Both the position numbers and the translations under genes were made by a program. The notes beneath the pieces are model-generated. The model saw nothing but the letters and a program-made list of their open reading frames with translations. It made no database searches and was not told where the DNA came from. A stretch of 64,000 nt of DNA from Lutjanus erythropterus (Eukaryota; Chordata; Actinopteri; Lutjaniformes; Lutjanidae): positions 16,607,221-16,671,220 of the forward strand of contig CM034607.1 in the NCBI GenBank assembly GCA_020091685.1, in the 5' to 3' direction. This document shows, in pieces, positions 49,738 to 62,500 of the stretch (position 1 is its first letter; each line of letters starts with the position of its first letter).

Positions 49738-50430
49738 GGTTGGGAAACAAGAGCCGCTTCCAAATAAAAATTGATTCCAAAATTGCGATTCCAAAAAAAT
49801 CATTAAGAAGTTTTAATTTGGTGCCGCTTATCAATTTCTTCTTTTCAGCCAGCTAATATGCAGGCAAAACATCAACATGTCACAAAAACTAATTTGTTCA
49901 ATCATTTTGATCATTTGTTCAACTTTAGATTGAAAGAAAAACGATATTGATTAGTGTGAATGCATTTCTCCAAAGTCCTATTTCACTTGTAGGTAAAATC
50001 TGTCTAAATGCCATAATTACAAACATGGGTCAGGGGTCTGCAACGACAGGCATGTGAGTTGAAAGCATGCATGTCTTCCCATCTCGTGACTCCAACATTA
50101 TTCTGTTAACCTACTAAACCATTTCTAAGTTACTTGACAAGCAGATGTGTAGCTCAAACTGTGTGAGTCTTGTAACAATCGCCTAAAAATACCAAATGCT
50201 ATGCTACAAAACGCTTTACAAGGACAGGATCGCTACAGCTAAGTAGCCAAAGTAAACCCCAAAATATTCAAGAAACCAGAAAAGAGACGGTTACGATTAT
50301 CTAACTAATGTTAGCTGAGTTCAATGTTTACCCTGGTAACATTTATCCATGGTAGCTTATTAGCGTTTCACACAATGCTGCTGTGAAGATCGCAGGAGGA
50401 CACTCAAAGACTTGGAAACCCCATTTTTCT
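49738..50430 (+). mobile_element. GGGTTGGG element, copy 1
   Basis: It begins GGGTTGGGAAACAAGAGCCG. Interior words ('gcatgcatgtcttcccatct', 'aaacgctttacaaggacagg', 'ccccaaaatattcaagaaac', 'gtttcacacaatgctgctgt') are shared in the same order with the copy at 51666-52411. The right end stops at about 50430 without the inverted terminus seen in copy 2. It carries its own insert near 49915-50045. Confidence 0.65.
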
Positions 50431-51665
50431 TACTATATGCAACTCTGCATTTATGAAATTAAATTGAAAAAAATAGTTATGTAAGAAATGCCAGGAGAGC
50501 AGCACCCATGATCCTGTGGGGTTAAACTAACACCCCCCCTCCCTCTTCTCCAGGTGAAACATTAGCTCAGCATTGCTGGTGTAAACAGCAGGTGACCCAG
50601 TTGCCTCGGCCTGCAGCCCAGCCAGCCTCTGTCTCTGCTGCCAGCTTGCTAACAGATGCTGATGGTGGCCAAGAACAGAGGAAGTCCGCTCTGTTTATTT
50701 GTTAATGAGCTCTCTTGGCCAGTTTTACGTAGCCATGTTTGCAAATATCGGCTTGAAAATAGGCTTAGAGGATTCCCCCCTCCGTGAACTGATTTTTCCC
50801 TCTTTTCCTAATCTGAAACGCCTGGCCTGAGTCGTTTCATCTTCTAACATCATGGACATGCTCTCTCTGTCTCTCATGGCTGTGGAATCTCAGCGGGGGC
50901 TGTTTTCTCGTCCTCTTCAACAAAGATCCTCCAGTGTGATGGCGGCCATGTTTTTGAGGGCCTCAGCAGAAAAATGAACCTGTTGTTTGATACTCCTCTT
51001 CCTCTGCGCTATTGTGAGATCCGGCTGGCTCCGGTCTCTGTTCTCCCAGACAGAGGAGCATGTGTGTGTGAGACACTGTGTGCGTCCAGGGCGTATTCTG
51101 CCGGACAGCCGTCATCTCCACATTTGAAATGTCATGAATCACTTCCTCTAAAAAGGCCACCTCGCTCTGACAGTCCTGTAGTTTGACTGGTTTGCTATAA
51201 ACAAAGACAGAGAGCACAAAACAGATGGAGGGAAGCTGGAAAGAGCAAACATTGCGACTGCAACCACGCAGAAAGCAAGACAAACAGAGAGAAGTGACAG
51301 AGCGAGAGGGATGAAAAGAGGCTGCAATGTGTTGATGGGAACCATGGTGTCCGTTGCTTCCTGTGCAAGACTGTGTGTGGGTCAGTGAAGGCCTCGTTCC
51401 GCAGGGAGAGAGAGGAGAGCAGGGTCCTGGCTGTCAGGAGCCACCGGTGCCAGTAGACAAAGAGCCCTCTTAACTGGCTAATTTGATTTGCATGCAGAGC
51501 CGCGGCCTGCCCGCTCTCGTCCAACACAGCATCATGATCAACAGCACAAGCTGACGCCTGGCTTCTCGTCACACTCTCCCTTTTTCTGATTTTTTTTCTC
51601 CCTGTTTTTCTCGCTCTGTTTCTCTTTGTCCCCCTCTTTTTTCTCTTAAGGGTTTCTCACTGATA

Positions 51666-52411
51666 GGGTTGGGCATCGACAACAAAAACGAATCAATTCC
51701 AAAAATAAATTGATCCCAAAATTACAATTCAAATTAACCGTGTACTGCAAGCATCTACTTTAAACTGATAGGTGTAGGCTATTAGTTTGTGGTTATAAAT
51801 AAACAAGTTGAATACATGCATGTCTTCCCATCTCCTATGCATTTGACTTATTAAATTAGCATTTTTTAGCATCATTCTCAGTTAAAGCTACTACAAGGAA
51901 CTTTTTATAGCAGTGATAGTGTTTCCATCATAATAACTACAAAATATAATATAGAAATTAACATCATCTAAAGGAAAATCTCCTCCTGCCTCCTGCAGAT
52001 GGTCTTGACACCTTATAGAGACATCAGTATTAAATTGAGACTGTTTCATAACAAGTTGAGAACACCTTGTAGTACATTTAATCTATTCAGCCATTGCGAA
52101 GTTGCTTGACTAGCAGGTGTATCGCACAAATTGAGCGAGTCTTGTAACACTCACCTCAATTTAACAAATGCTAGGCTATAAAATGCTTTACAAGGACAGG
52201 ATACTGTAGAGTACGTAAACCCCAAAATATTCAAGACACCAGAAAAGAGACCACTGGTGTTACCGTTATCTAGCTAACATTAGATTCGCTCACTATTTTT
52301 GCCAGTATTAATTAATTAGTGTTTCACACTACTCTGCTGTGAAGAACCCAGGAGAACACACAAAGAATTAGAACCAAGAGTCGTTAAAATCCAAACCATA
52401 CCCAACCCCGC
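51666..52411 (+). mobile_element. GGGTTGGG element, copy 2, with a nested MITE
   Basis: It begins GGGTTGGGCATCGA and ends CCATACCCAACCCC, giving inverted ends (GGGGTTGGGTATGG in reverse complement). It shares the ordered interior words of copy 1. Between 51882 and 52082 it is interrupted by a deleted copy (B) of the TTAAAGCTACTACAAG MITE, so that MITE inserted after this element. Confidence 0.7.
51882..52082 (+). mobile_element. TTAAAGCTACTACAAG-family MITE, copy B (internally deleted)
   Basis: Left end TTAAAGCTACTACAAGGAAC. Right end 'aacaccttgtagtacattta', a decayed inverted match. It has 'gatagtgtttccatcataat' and 'gacatcagtattaaattgag', but lacks the middle third present in copies A, C and E. 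Confidence 0.7.
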
Positions 52412-52925
52412 TCAGTGAAAAAGAACTAAATGTTCCTTTTTGAAATATGTTTCCAATCTTGAGACTATCACTGGGAGGGGCTGCCTCAGTTTCCAGTTGT
52501 CTTTGAGCCTTTTTCTGTGTGTGTGTGTCTCTAGGTGTGGCCCATTATGTGGTCCACATGTTAGTACAGATCACAGTGCCGGTCTCTGCATGCTCCTGTG
52601 TCTGTACACCTGTGTGTGTGTGTGTGTGTACGTGAGTTTGGTCAGGTCTCCAGTTCAACTCTCTTTTTATGAGCTTTATGTGGATAAGAAACACGCCCAC
52701 TCCAACAATCTGTCATTTTATTCTCTGCAAGTCAGCCCTCTATAGCCCGCCAACCTTTGCCACACCTTTTTTTTTAAAGAGGTTTGAATTCCAGTGAGTA
52801 AAATCATCTCAGTTCATTGAAAAGAACACAATTAAAGGTGATGTAAATGTCATTTACTTAACTCTGGAGATCTCAGTAGACCACCAGCATCTCAGACCAA
52901 AGCAAATGCAAATGCAAACTATGAA

Positions 52926-53195
52926 ATTAGACAGTGCTGATAAAATCCTGATTATCTTACTGCATTACCAAATATGTTTTCTGAAACTTTAGCTGATATA
53001 TGAGATATATTGTAACCAGGCAGTCGCCCATTTTGGCTCTGGTTTCCGACAGAGACTGCAGAAACTGTTAAATGAGACAGTGCTGATCACAGATAAATAA
53101 AGATTCTGCATTGCCGCGTTGCCAATTTATCACCTAAGAGTTTTCAGAAGCATGTATTACTGCGCTGTGTAGCTGTAATATGAGAAAGTTACTCA
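52926..53195 (+). repeat. Local direct duplication (~120-bp unit)
   Basis: 'agacagtgctgataaaatcc' at 52929 and 'agacagtgctgatcacagat' at 53074 start two related blocks sharing 'gcattaccaaatatgttttc' against 'gcattgccgcgttgccaatt', then 'tagctgatatatgaga' against 'tagctgtaatatgaga'. They are diverged copies side by side in ndrg1 intron 1. Confidence 0.55.
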
Positions 53196-53551
53196 CCAGG
53201 CCATCGTGTTGAAAACTGATATAGGGAAGTCAGAGAGGGACGCGCTCACATACATGTCCCACATAAACAGAGAAGTTTGGATAAGGATGTAAACAGGGAG
53301 TGTGATGTCACTCTATGTCTATTGAGACTGAATGTTGTATCTGTAAGTATTTGGTGAAATTTAGGAAAGCTTAAAACTTTAACCACACCTTTTTCCCCAT
53401 GTATTATCCAAACACATCTTTCTCTTTGCATAACCTTAAGCATCTTTTATCTGAAAGGCTTGAAAATCCTCTGAAACACAGGTTGAACCAGTGACTCACT
53501 CCCTATAACTCTTTCTGATCTCTCTGTCATCAGGCTCTGCAGCTCTTTGAA

Positions 53552-56500
53552 ATGGATGATATCCAGGTTGTTGAGTCCAAACCCCTGCTGGTCGACAGGG
53601 AACTGCCGGTATGTATTGTGAACAAAGCCAAGACAAATAGTGTCTGAGCAGACTTCTCAGAAATGTGTTGTGACCTGCTCAAGCATTATATCGCTCAGCA
53701 TTCATACCTGACAAGTTGGTGGTACAGTACATCTGTGGTTAAAATTGAATGAATGAATACATTCTGAGTATTCATTGCTTTGGCAATTAAAAAGTAGGTA
53801 AACCACAGTGAAAATGTGGTTTTCAAAGGAAAATTAACCATTAAATATGCCTCTATCAGCCCCACACTAGATACATAAAAAAACCTGAAAAAAAAAACAA
53901 GGCAAACCAACCACTCGGACCAACTCTAGGTCTTCATCTGACCCTGATGACCTGAAGACAAAGGTTCACCAGAACACTCAGTGCCTATTTTTTTTCTTGT
54001 TTTTTTCCATTGGTTGTCTGTATCGTTTAATATTAAACAAGACCTCCTGGATTTTGAATATTTGCACTTTCACCCGCTCCACCAAAGAGCACCTGTTTGA
54101 TCTGTCATCAGAGCCAAGCAGGACTTTCTCCTCCCATTGTAAACATATATTTCTTATGTTCTTCCAAAATGTGCTTTTCCTACCAGAAAAGGGTTCACTT
54201 AAAGTTTCTACAGTCTATATTAATATTTCTGTCTGCTGACCTTTGTTCCACCCGTCACTTAGAGCAGGGAGTTCTACAAAGAGTATAAACAGTTAATTTA
54301 TTGATCATTTGTCCACCACTACAAAGTTGTGCAGATGAAATGGTACGGTTATGACAGAGGTCATATAGATGTACAAATACATTAAGTGACAGGATGATGC
54401 CCTCAGGATATTAGATTATAGCACAGTAATTGCATTAGTTTTATATTTTCATCACTCTGTTGTTTCCTTGCAGGGCCTGAGAGAGGCTGTACAGCAGCTC
54501 GTTATCAAGGTATGTTGGCACACACAAGAAATAATACCCCTCTCAGCAGCAGTAAACCCCAGCTTTAGCTTGTGCTGACAGATGCCTATTACTGGTTGTA
54601 TCCACCAAAGGTTTTATTCTAGATTTTATTGTTTCAGCTTGTCTGGTACCATCTAGTGGTTGATAAAAAGAAATACTGTTGCAGTGGTTCATTTATCTTG
54701 GTGATGACCTTTCCTCTGCAGGGATTTTATTAAATCTAACTGGGCTCCAACTAATTCAGCGAGCAACTGAAAGTGATGAAATACACTTTGGACTGGATAT
54801 GTAAGATAACTCGGCTAAAGTGCATCAACCTTTTCGCTTCCCCCTCCAGCACACTGACACACACTCAAACACATATTTTGATTGGCCTGTGGGTGCTGCA
54901 GAGTCTGGGGGCCTCTCAGCACCCTGGACAGCGCTCCTAACCCTCAATCTTAAAGGTACAGTGTCAGTATGAAGTACCGTAGGTGGGACCAAGTCGTTGT
55001 TTTGAAAGTCGCAAGTCTTTCCGCTCAAGTCCGAAGTCAAGACAGGCAAGTCCTAAACTGTGCTTTGAGTTTTAACAGGTTTTCAGCAGGTCTTTAAGAA
55101 GTCTAAAATTCAATTAAAAGGATTGTAGGCCTTAAAATGTCTTTGATACGATTGAGTATTGAGTTTCTTAATGCGTATACTTGCATTCACGAAACAGTTA
55201 CATGCGTTCACTGCAGGATTATCTCGCCTGTGTGGCTTATGTGTTTGAGTGTGTGCCCGGTAGAGGCGGAGGGTAGGCGGAGCGAGGTGAATCCCCAGAT
55301 ATTTACGTGCACATTATGTCCAGTAAATAGGTTATACGCCTTCTTGGATGTTCCTCCAGAGCAGATCCCATGTCGTCAGAACTGGCTTGAAAACAACCCA
55401 ACAGGTCATCTTGATCTTGTGCAGTGTGCTGCACCTGCAGGCCAGGTCACCACAGGGCAGATCTGTGTTCACACAAACAGTTTGATTATTTGGGTGAAAA
55501 CATAGATATTTATGCCTGTGCACAAGCATTTTTCCTCTGTAACAACATTGTTCTGACATATCCACCCGCAAATTTTTAACTAGAGCTGTATTTTTCAGAC
55601 AAGAATCGTAGGACTGAAGAGTGTCCGTTTCCTACTCATGTTGGAATGAAATTCTTCAAACACACACCTTGAAATAAATGAACATTATTCATGCAATTCG
55701 GGGGAAATATTTGTAATCGCAAACAACTTCAAATATAATTTATCGTTATTATTTTAATTACATTTTTTATTATACTTACAGATTTTAGGGTCAGACATTA
55801 ATTTGAAAATGGCTCCCTGAAATATTGCTGAATAATGACTCCCCCTCCCCCATTCATTCAGCATGTTTTCCCATTGATCACGTACCCATTCTTACTCATC
55901 AGCTCAACTCTGTAGCCAATGCCCCTCTGTCTGACATTGGCTGATCCAATTTAGGGATCTTGTCAACTAGAGTTAGCTTGTTTTGACCAGCCTGCAGGCA
56001 CCATGGGAGGCCAGGAGCTTACGCCAACTGGTAAGCAGCGGGGGTATAAAATACAGCTCTCAGAGCCCGGCTGCACAACTTCAGAGGCTTATCCACGCTT
56101 GGATCTATAGAGAGGCCACTGCAACTGCACTTTTACAGTAGCGAGCAGTGTTGAACTCCTTACCTGCAAACATGGTTCTGGAGGATTCAGACGTGGAAAT
56201 GATTGTCGCTGAGATTGAAGTCAGCGTGAGTAGACTCATGTTGAAATGTTTGTGCTAGTTTCCAGTGGATTTGTTGGATTATGCTGCCTGCTGTCGGAGC
56301 GCTGATTTGTTTGATATTTTTGTTTGTCGCTTATTGGAAGGAATGGACAGGATCTGAATAAGTGGACAATCTTTAAAATTATATGGTTGCTATTTAGTTT
56401 GATTGGAGATTATTTTATTTATTAATGAATCAGTGGATTTTTTTTGATTTATTGAAAGTTGTTTGGTTTATATGTCAGAAAGTGATGATATTGATGTTGA

Positions 56501-59500
56501 TCATTGTTTCCCAAAGGACAAGGTGATGTCCTCAAATGTCTTGTTTGGTCTAAAACCCAAAGATATTCAGTTTACTGTCATAGAGGAGTAAAGAAAAAAG
56601 AAAATATTACTATGTGAGAAGCTGAAACAAAAGAATTGAGAAATGAGTGAAAATGATTAATCGATTATCAAAATAGTTGCTTAATCGATTAATCATTGCA
56701 ACTCATGTTGGAGAGAAGTTTTAAAAATTGAAATAAAGATTTTGATGGTGTGATAAAATTTTGTGAATGTATCTTTACAAAGCTAAATGCAAGAACAAAG
56801 ATCCTGTGTGGTTAACTGTGATAGTAGTGGTAGTAGCCAGGTTTGGCATGTTTCTGTTGCTGGATACAGATGAGATTAGATTCATTAATCTTGAAGGAAA
56901 TACATGTGCCAGAGACTGCTCAAACATTATACTTGAATGACAATTAAAACAAGAAATAAATATAAACAAGAAATATATAATGCAAAAAAACATAGTGAAC
57001 TATGTAAGATGTAAGATGACTATGTAAGATAGTAAAATAAGAAGATAGTAAAGTAAGTAAGATGCTAAAATCAGTATAAGAACATATTAAAATAAGTAAG
57101 AAAGTAAAACAAAGATAGTAAAATAAGTGAAATAGTCAAATAAGAAGATAATAAAATAGGAGTAGTAGTAGTAGTAGTACTGTGAAACTGGTAAAGCAGA
57201 TGTTTTTATCCACACATTTTATGCTAATTCTGGTCTTTTTTCTGCATTTATAGGAGCATGATGTGGAGACTCCTCACGGGAGAATCCACTGTACGGTGAA
57301 GGGGGTTCCCAAGGCTGACAGACCGGTCATCCTCACCATGCATGACATCGGACTGAACCGTAAGCCAGGCTCCTTATTCAGCTCTGCCTACATCTGTTGC
57401 TGCGCTTAAAGCCTGGGGTGTTTTGAATTACCGTACCACGTGGGATCAGATTAAGTCCCCCAAGCTAACTTTATATTGTTAAGTATATAAACTCCTCCAA
57501 GATTGCTGACAATTTTTTATGATGCTGTCAAATCTTGCAACATGATGTGGCAAAACACCTGCATATAAAAACAAACTCGACAAATCTTATTCTCAGGTTA
57601 CTTAAGGTTATTTCTATTTATCAGCCAAGGATCACTTATCTACCTAAGCCTCCTTTTTTTTCCAGACAAAACCTGCTGGAACACACTCTTCAACCACGAG
57701 GACATGTCAGAGATCATGCAGCACTTTGCTGTGTGTCATGTCGACGCCCCCGGGCAGCATGAGGGAGCTAACACCTTTTCCGCTGGGTGAGCCAGACACA
57801 CAAACACACAAACAGGCACTTAATGTATGTCTGTCAGTCAGTCAGGCTGTGACCTTTGACTCAACAGGTAGATCACTGCGGATGTACTTAAGACGACCTA
57901 ATTTGTCAAGAGTGTCGCCGGGGCAGGCGTTTATCTTGTTCAGCCTAATCTCCGCTCTAATGGTGGGACTTTACCTCATGCAACCTTAACTGAACATGGA
58001 AACAGATAGTGAAACACAGATGGCTTTTATAGGCTGATATCGACACCAAGGAGCAATGTAGACCCGTGATTAGATAGTGGTTGTTTTAAGCTGTTAAAGC
58101 TGCCACAAGGAGTTATTAACTGCTCATAAAATAGTCTGAATTTAACACCAATGCTTCTATATGACCTACATAAGCAAAGGAGACCATCAGTGACAAGATT
58201 GGCTATTTATTCTTAAAGGCTTCCACAGGGTCAGATTCTTTTTTGAAATCAGATGAAACAAGTGTGTGTTTAGATTTTTCTCAGACAAAGTTACAGTGAG
58301 TAGAAATTTAACTAGTTAAAAAGAAGCAGGAGGAGAGAGAGAACTTCCCCTACGATAACCCTTAACAAAGCAGGAGGAGCGTTAAAACAAATAGTTGATT
58401 TAGTAAGAGACAGACTGTTGCAATGAAGAACAGACTATACCTCTGATCGTAGACTCTGGAGAAGCAATAAAATAATTTTTTAATGAATATCTTTGGTCAA
58501 ATTATGGATAGGGTGGTGCAGACTTGAATCACCCTGAAGAGGTTTATTTCACAGTAACGACCCACTCACTGTACATTATCCCGCGTATTATTACAATCCA
58601 TTATATAACCCAATATATCAATTTAAAAAATGATGGGATATGATCAGAGCTGTGTCCATAGCAATGAACTTTTCTTCATAGCAACAGTCTGTTCCTCGTA
58701 GCAACCGTCTGTTATTCATAGTAATGGTCTATTCCTCATAGCAACGGTCTGGTGTCCATAGCAACAGTCTGTTATAGGTACAGAAATAATAGACCTTGAA
58801 TTCCATAAAATCAGAATCAAGTATTTAATAAAGCCATGCAATAAAGGTTTATAACAATGTCTTTTGTTTTCCAGATATGAGTACCCGTCTATGGACCAGG
58901 TCTCTGAGACCCTTCCTCTGGTGCTGAAGCACTTTGGGTAAGTTGAGCTGCAGTTTTCACACAAACTGTTCACCGTCTATTTTAAGATTTTTTTCTAACC
59001 TGTTGTTCTAACAGTATCCACATATGTTTGCCCGCAGACTGAAGAGTGTTATTGGAATGGGCATCGGAGCTGGGGCCTACGTACTGACCAGATTCGCCGT
59101 AGGTTTCCTCTCTCAATCAGGCTAAATAATTATGAGTTTTAATCATTTCAGGATTAGCAGAGCGGGCTAATGTGTTTCTACTTTTTTGCTGATTTTGGCA
59201 ATATAATGCTGCTTATTGCTTGAGCCTGCTGAGCCATAAAAGCCTCAGGAATGTTCCAGATCAGCTCAACACTAACACTGTGCTCAGTGGGAAGTCTCAC
59301 TCTATTGACACAAGGCTGACAGAGATACAACTATTAACTCCTTGCTGCAGCCCTCCCTGTAACTAAATCAACTGTGCACAAAATATTTAACTTATTTAGA
59401 AATGTTTGTTAACTGGCAAAGTCTCTTTGACATGAAAAATCTGTCATGCAAGATAAGCAGCAATAACCATAATTCCATAATGACCCACTCATTATATATT

Positions 59501-62500
59501 ATTCCATGTACTACATAGTTATACATTACATAGTTATTACATAGTCATTATTTTAGAAGTGATTTTATTGAGTTTTATTGATTAGAAAATAATTTGATTG
59601 TTTTTCCAGTCTATAATCAGAACTGCATCTATAGCAATGATCTGCAATTGGCCCTTCCCAAGTCCCGCTTATCATTCTGTCTTTTAGTATTTCATTTTCT
59701 GTTACTGTTCTATCTTGTGTGTTTCAGTAATAAATTTCATGTTGCATGTGTTTTAGCTTGACTACCCGAACATGGTTGAGGGTCTGTTGCTGATCAACAT
59801 CAACCCGTGCGCTGAGGGATGGATGGACTGGGCTGCACACAAGGTAACACACACATTATTAGCTCAAACATACACACATGTAGTATTTTTTTTTTAATAA
59901 CTGTATGAAGCATCACCAGAACCTAGCTGTAAACTGAAAAACTAAACTGTTTATTTTAGCTTAAAAGTGTTAGTTCCCATGCTGCCTTAAAATTTCAAGT
60001 TGACTAAATTTAAAACTAGTTGAGATCATTTTGCAATACTTCAAAGCAAACTTTTGTAGTCCAATGAACTTGATATTAATTCATTTGTACTTGAGAAAAC
60101 ATGTTGAATGAGCTTAAGATAATAAGTTGATCCTCCTCTGACTCTTCAGTCATCGTGACGAACATTACAGACAAACTTTCCTTTTACAATTTCTCAGTTT
60201 GAAAAGTCAGTTCTTCAAGTTCAGTTCAGTTTTAAACGATGCAGGCTGGAAGGTCTGCTAATACACTGATCATATTTCTTCAGAAACTTATTTTAATGAT
60301 TTGATTGAACTCTGCACTGTACATTCATTCAAGTCAGAAGACTTCAAGTCAGAAGAACTCATGTTTATGAGTTCTGAAACACTCTGTTAAGTTTAATTAA
60401 GTCGCATTTATTAAAAACTTGTATATGAATACAAATTCACTTAGAAAATATTAGTTGATAACATTTAATTCCTGTTTTACAGTGTAGCGAAAATGTAGGT
60501 GCTGTATTAAAACTGAATTTATTTGTTTATGTCTAATTTTAGCTCAGTGGACTGACTCATGACATGTCCGACATGATCATCACCCACCTCTTTGGAAAGG
60601 TACAGATTCTCTTAGAGTTTTTTTTATGATTTGTACCTAAATCTCACCCCGCTGGTGTAGGGCAGCGTGTTGTTAACAGATTTTGTGTTTGGTCACCACA
60701 GGAGGAGATCAACCACAACCAGGACCTGGTCGGAACCTACCGCCACCACATCCTCAACGACATGAACCAGTTTAACCTGCACCTCTTTGTCAAGTCCTAC
60801 GAAAGGTAAAGAAGACATATAAAAGTCCGTCGACTTTCTCAGGTAGCAAAGTGAAATTTTAGTCATGCTTAGAATACACAAGTAGTAAGTAAATGAAGTA
60901 CAACCTAAGATGCAAAAAATCCTAACTTTTATCGACCAAAAAAGGGAATTTATTGAAGATTTTCTATAACGTTTGTCTTTCTCTGTAGTCGGAGGGATCT
61001 GGAAATTGAGAGGCCGGTCCCTGGAAGCAACGTCAGAACCCTCAAGTATGTCGTTGTCAAGCAAAAATCAAACTTCACTAACTACATATCTTATTTTTAC
61101 ACTAACACTGATTTGTAATTGTACGTATTGCCATTATCCAGGTGCCCTTCTCTGTTGGTGGTTGGCGACAGCTCTCCCGCTGTGGAGGCAGTGGTGAGTT
61201 CATTCACACAGCCATTAACAACAAGGCTCTAATGCTAATGATTAGACTTCCTGAAGCCGTTAACCTAGATAACTTGTAGTGGACGTGTTTTCCATTCACT
61301 TCAGCCTCAGCCTGCTTAAGCCCAAGAGATAAGCGAGAGCAAACTTGGAGCAGAAATCAAGTGACGCTCAGGGAATAGTTATCAGTTTGTTAGCATTTAT
61401 TTGCAATAGCCAGTGATTATAAGTGATACAGTAAATAATTAAAGAAGAAATATGTAATATATTTAAATGACCATGATCGGAGATAAAGGAAACATGCTAA
61501 GTTGAAATACTTGTTTCTCTGACAACAACGCTACAGCCAGCATGTTACATTCCTGGCCAGAACGTCAGTTTTTGTTTGACAGTTTTATGTTTATTCACTT
61601 TGCATGGAATTAAAATCAATGCCAACTGTTCGCTGAATGAGCAAGCGTCTGTTTATGAGTCATAAGAAATCATTAATAATCGTTTAGAAGGAGTAGATGT
61701 TTCTAACTGTTAAATTTAGAAATATAATAATGGAGTCTTGCCAGCAGTAAGGCAGATGGTCACTGAACTCAAACTCCGGAGCGTGTATTTTCAGAGCAGT
61801 GGGCTTTTGTTGTCAGGATAACAGGCTTAGCTTTACATCGATAGACAATTGACAGTTCCAAAGAGCTCATCAACTTACAGTGTAAGAGTCTTTGTCAGTT
61901 GTCATTGTCAAAATGTAACGTGACACTCGTCATGCGCTCCTGCAGTGTTTGTGCAGCCTGCAGGTGACCTGCCTGAGCCTCAAGTCTAGGTAGTAGGGGA
62001 TAGACCATACATTAAATAGAAATTCAGCCTATTTAATGCACTGCCTGCGGTTCAAGCTCGCTATCTGAACTGAAGTACTCATTTTTGAAAGTGAGGATCT
62101 TACATATTGCTCCTTTAATTTATAACAATTGCTATATTCAACCTGCAATATGTGACCACTTATGTCTGATACTTTACTGAATAGTTTTATTTGTTCCCAC
62201 AGGTTGAATGCAACACCAAGCTAGACCCAACAAAGACTACTCTGCTCAAGGTAAAGGCCTGTTTCTCTTCTTGTTCAGATTACAACAGCCTTGATGGAAA
62301 CTCATTGCCTGATAAGATTCCACTGGCTCAGCATTTACCTGGTGACATATTAACCAAGGGTTAGGACAGCCGAATGCGTCCTCAGAAGCGACATGCGTAT
62401 GTATGTCGCCTGTGAGGACGCAATCTGCTTCAGCTGACCTACTTGTGTTGGCCTATGGCAACCTTTTACGATCCCCAACTGAAACCGAACGGCTGTTAGA

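Larger units (their letters stand above)
45540..53533. other. ndrg1: ndrg1 first intron (8 kb), repeat-filled
   Basis: It holds a MITE copy at 45981-46282, an interrupted MITE copy at 46905-47850 with a foreign insert, two copies of a ~700-bp GGGTTGGG element (49738-50430 and 51666-52411), a (CTG)7 run at 48180-48200 and a local duplication at 52926-53195. An octamer ATGCAAAT lies at 52906-52913. No exon was recognised. Confidence 0.5.

Noticed and set aside
60693..61064. 123-codon minus-strand frame
   Set aside because: It is antisense to two ndrg1 exons and the intron between them.
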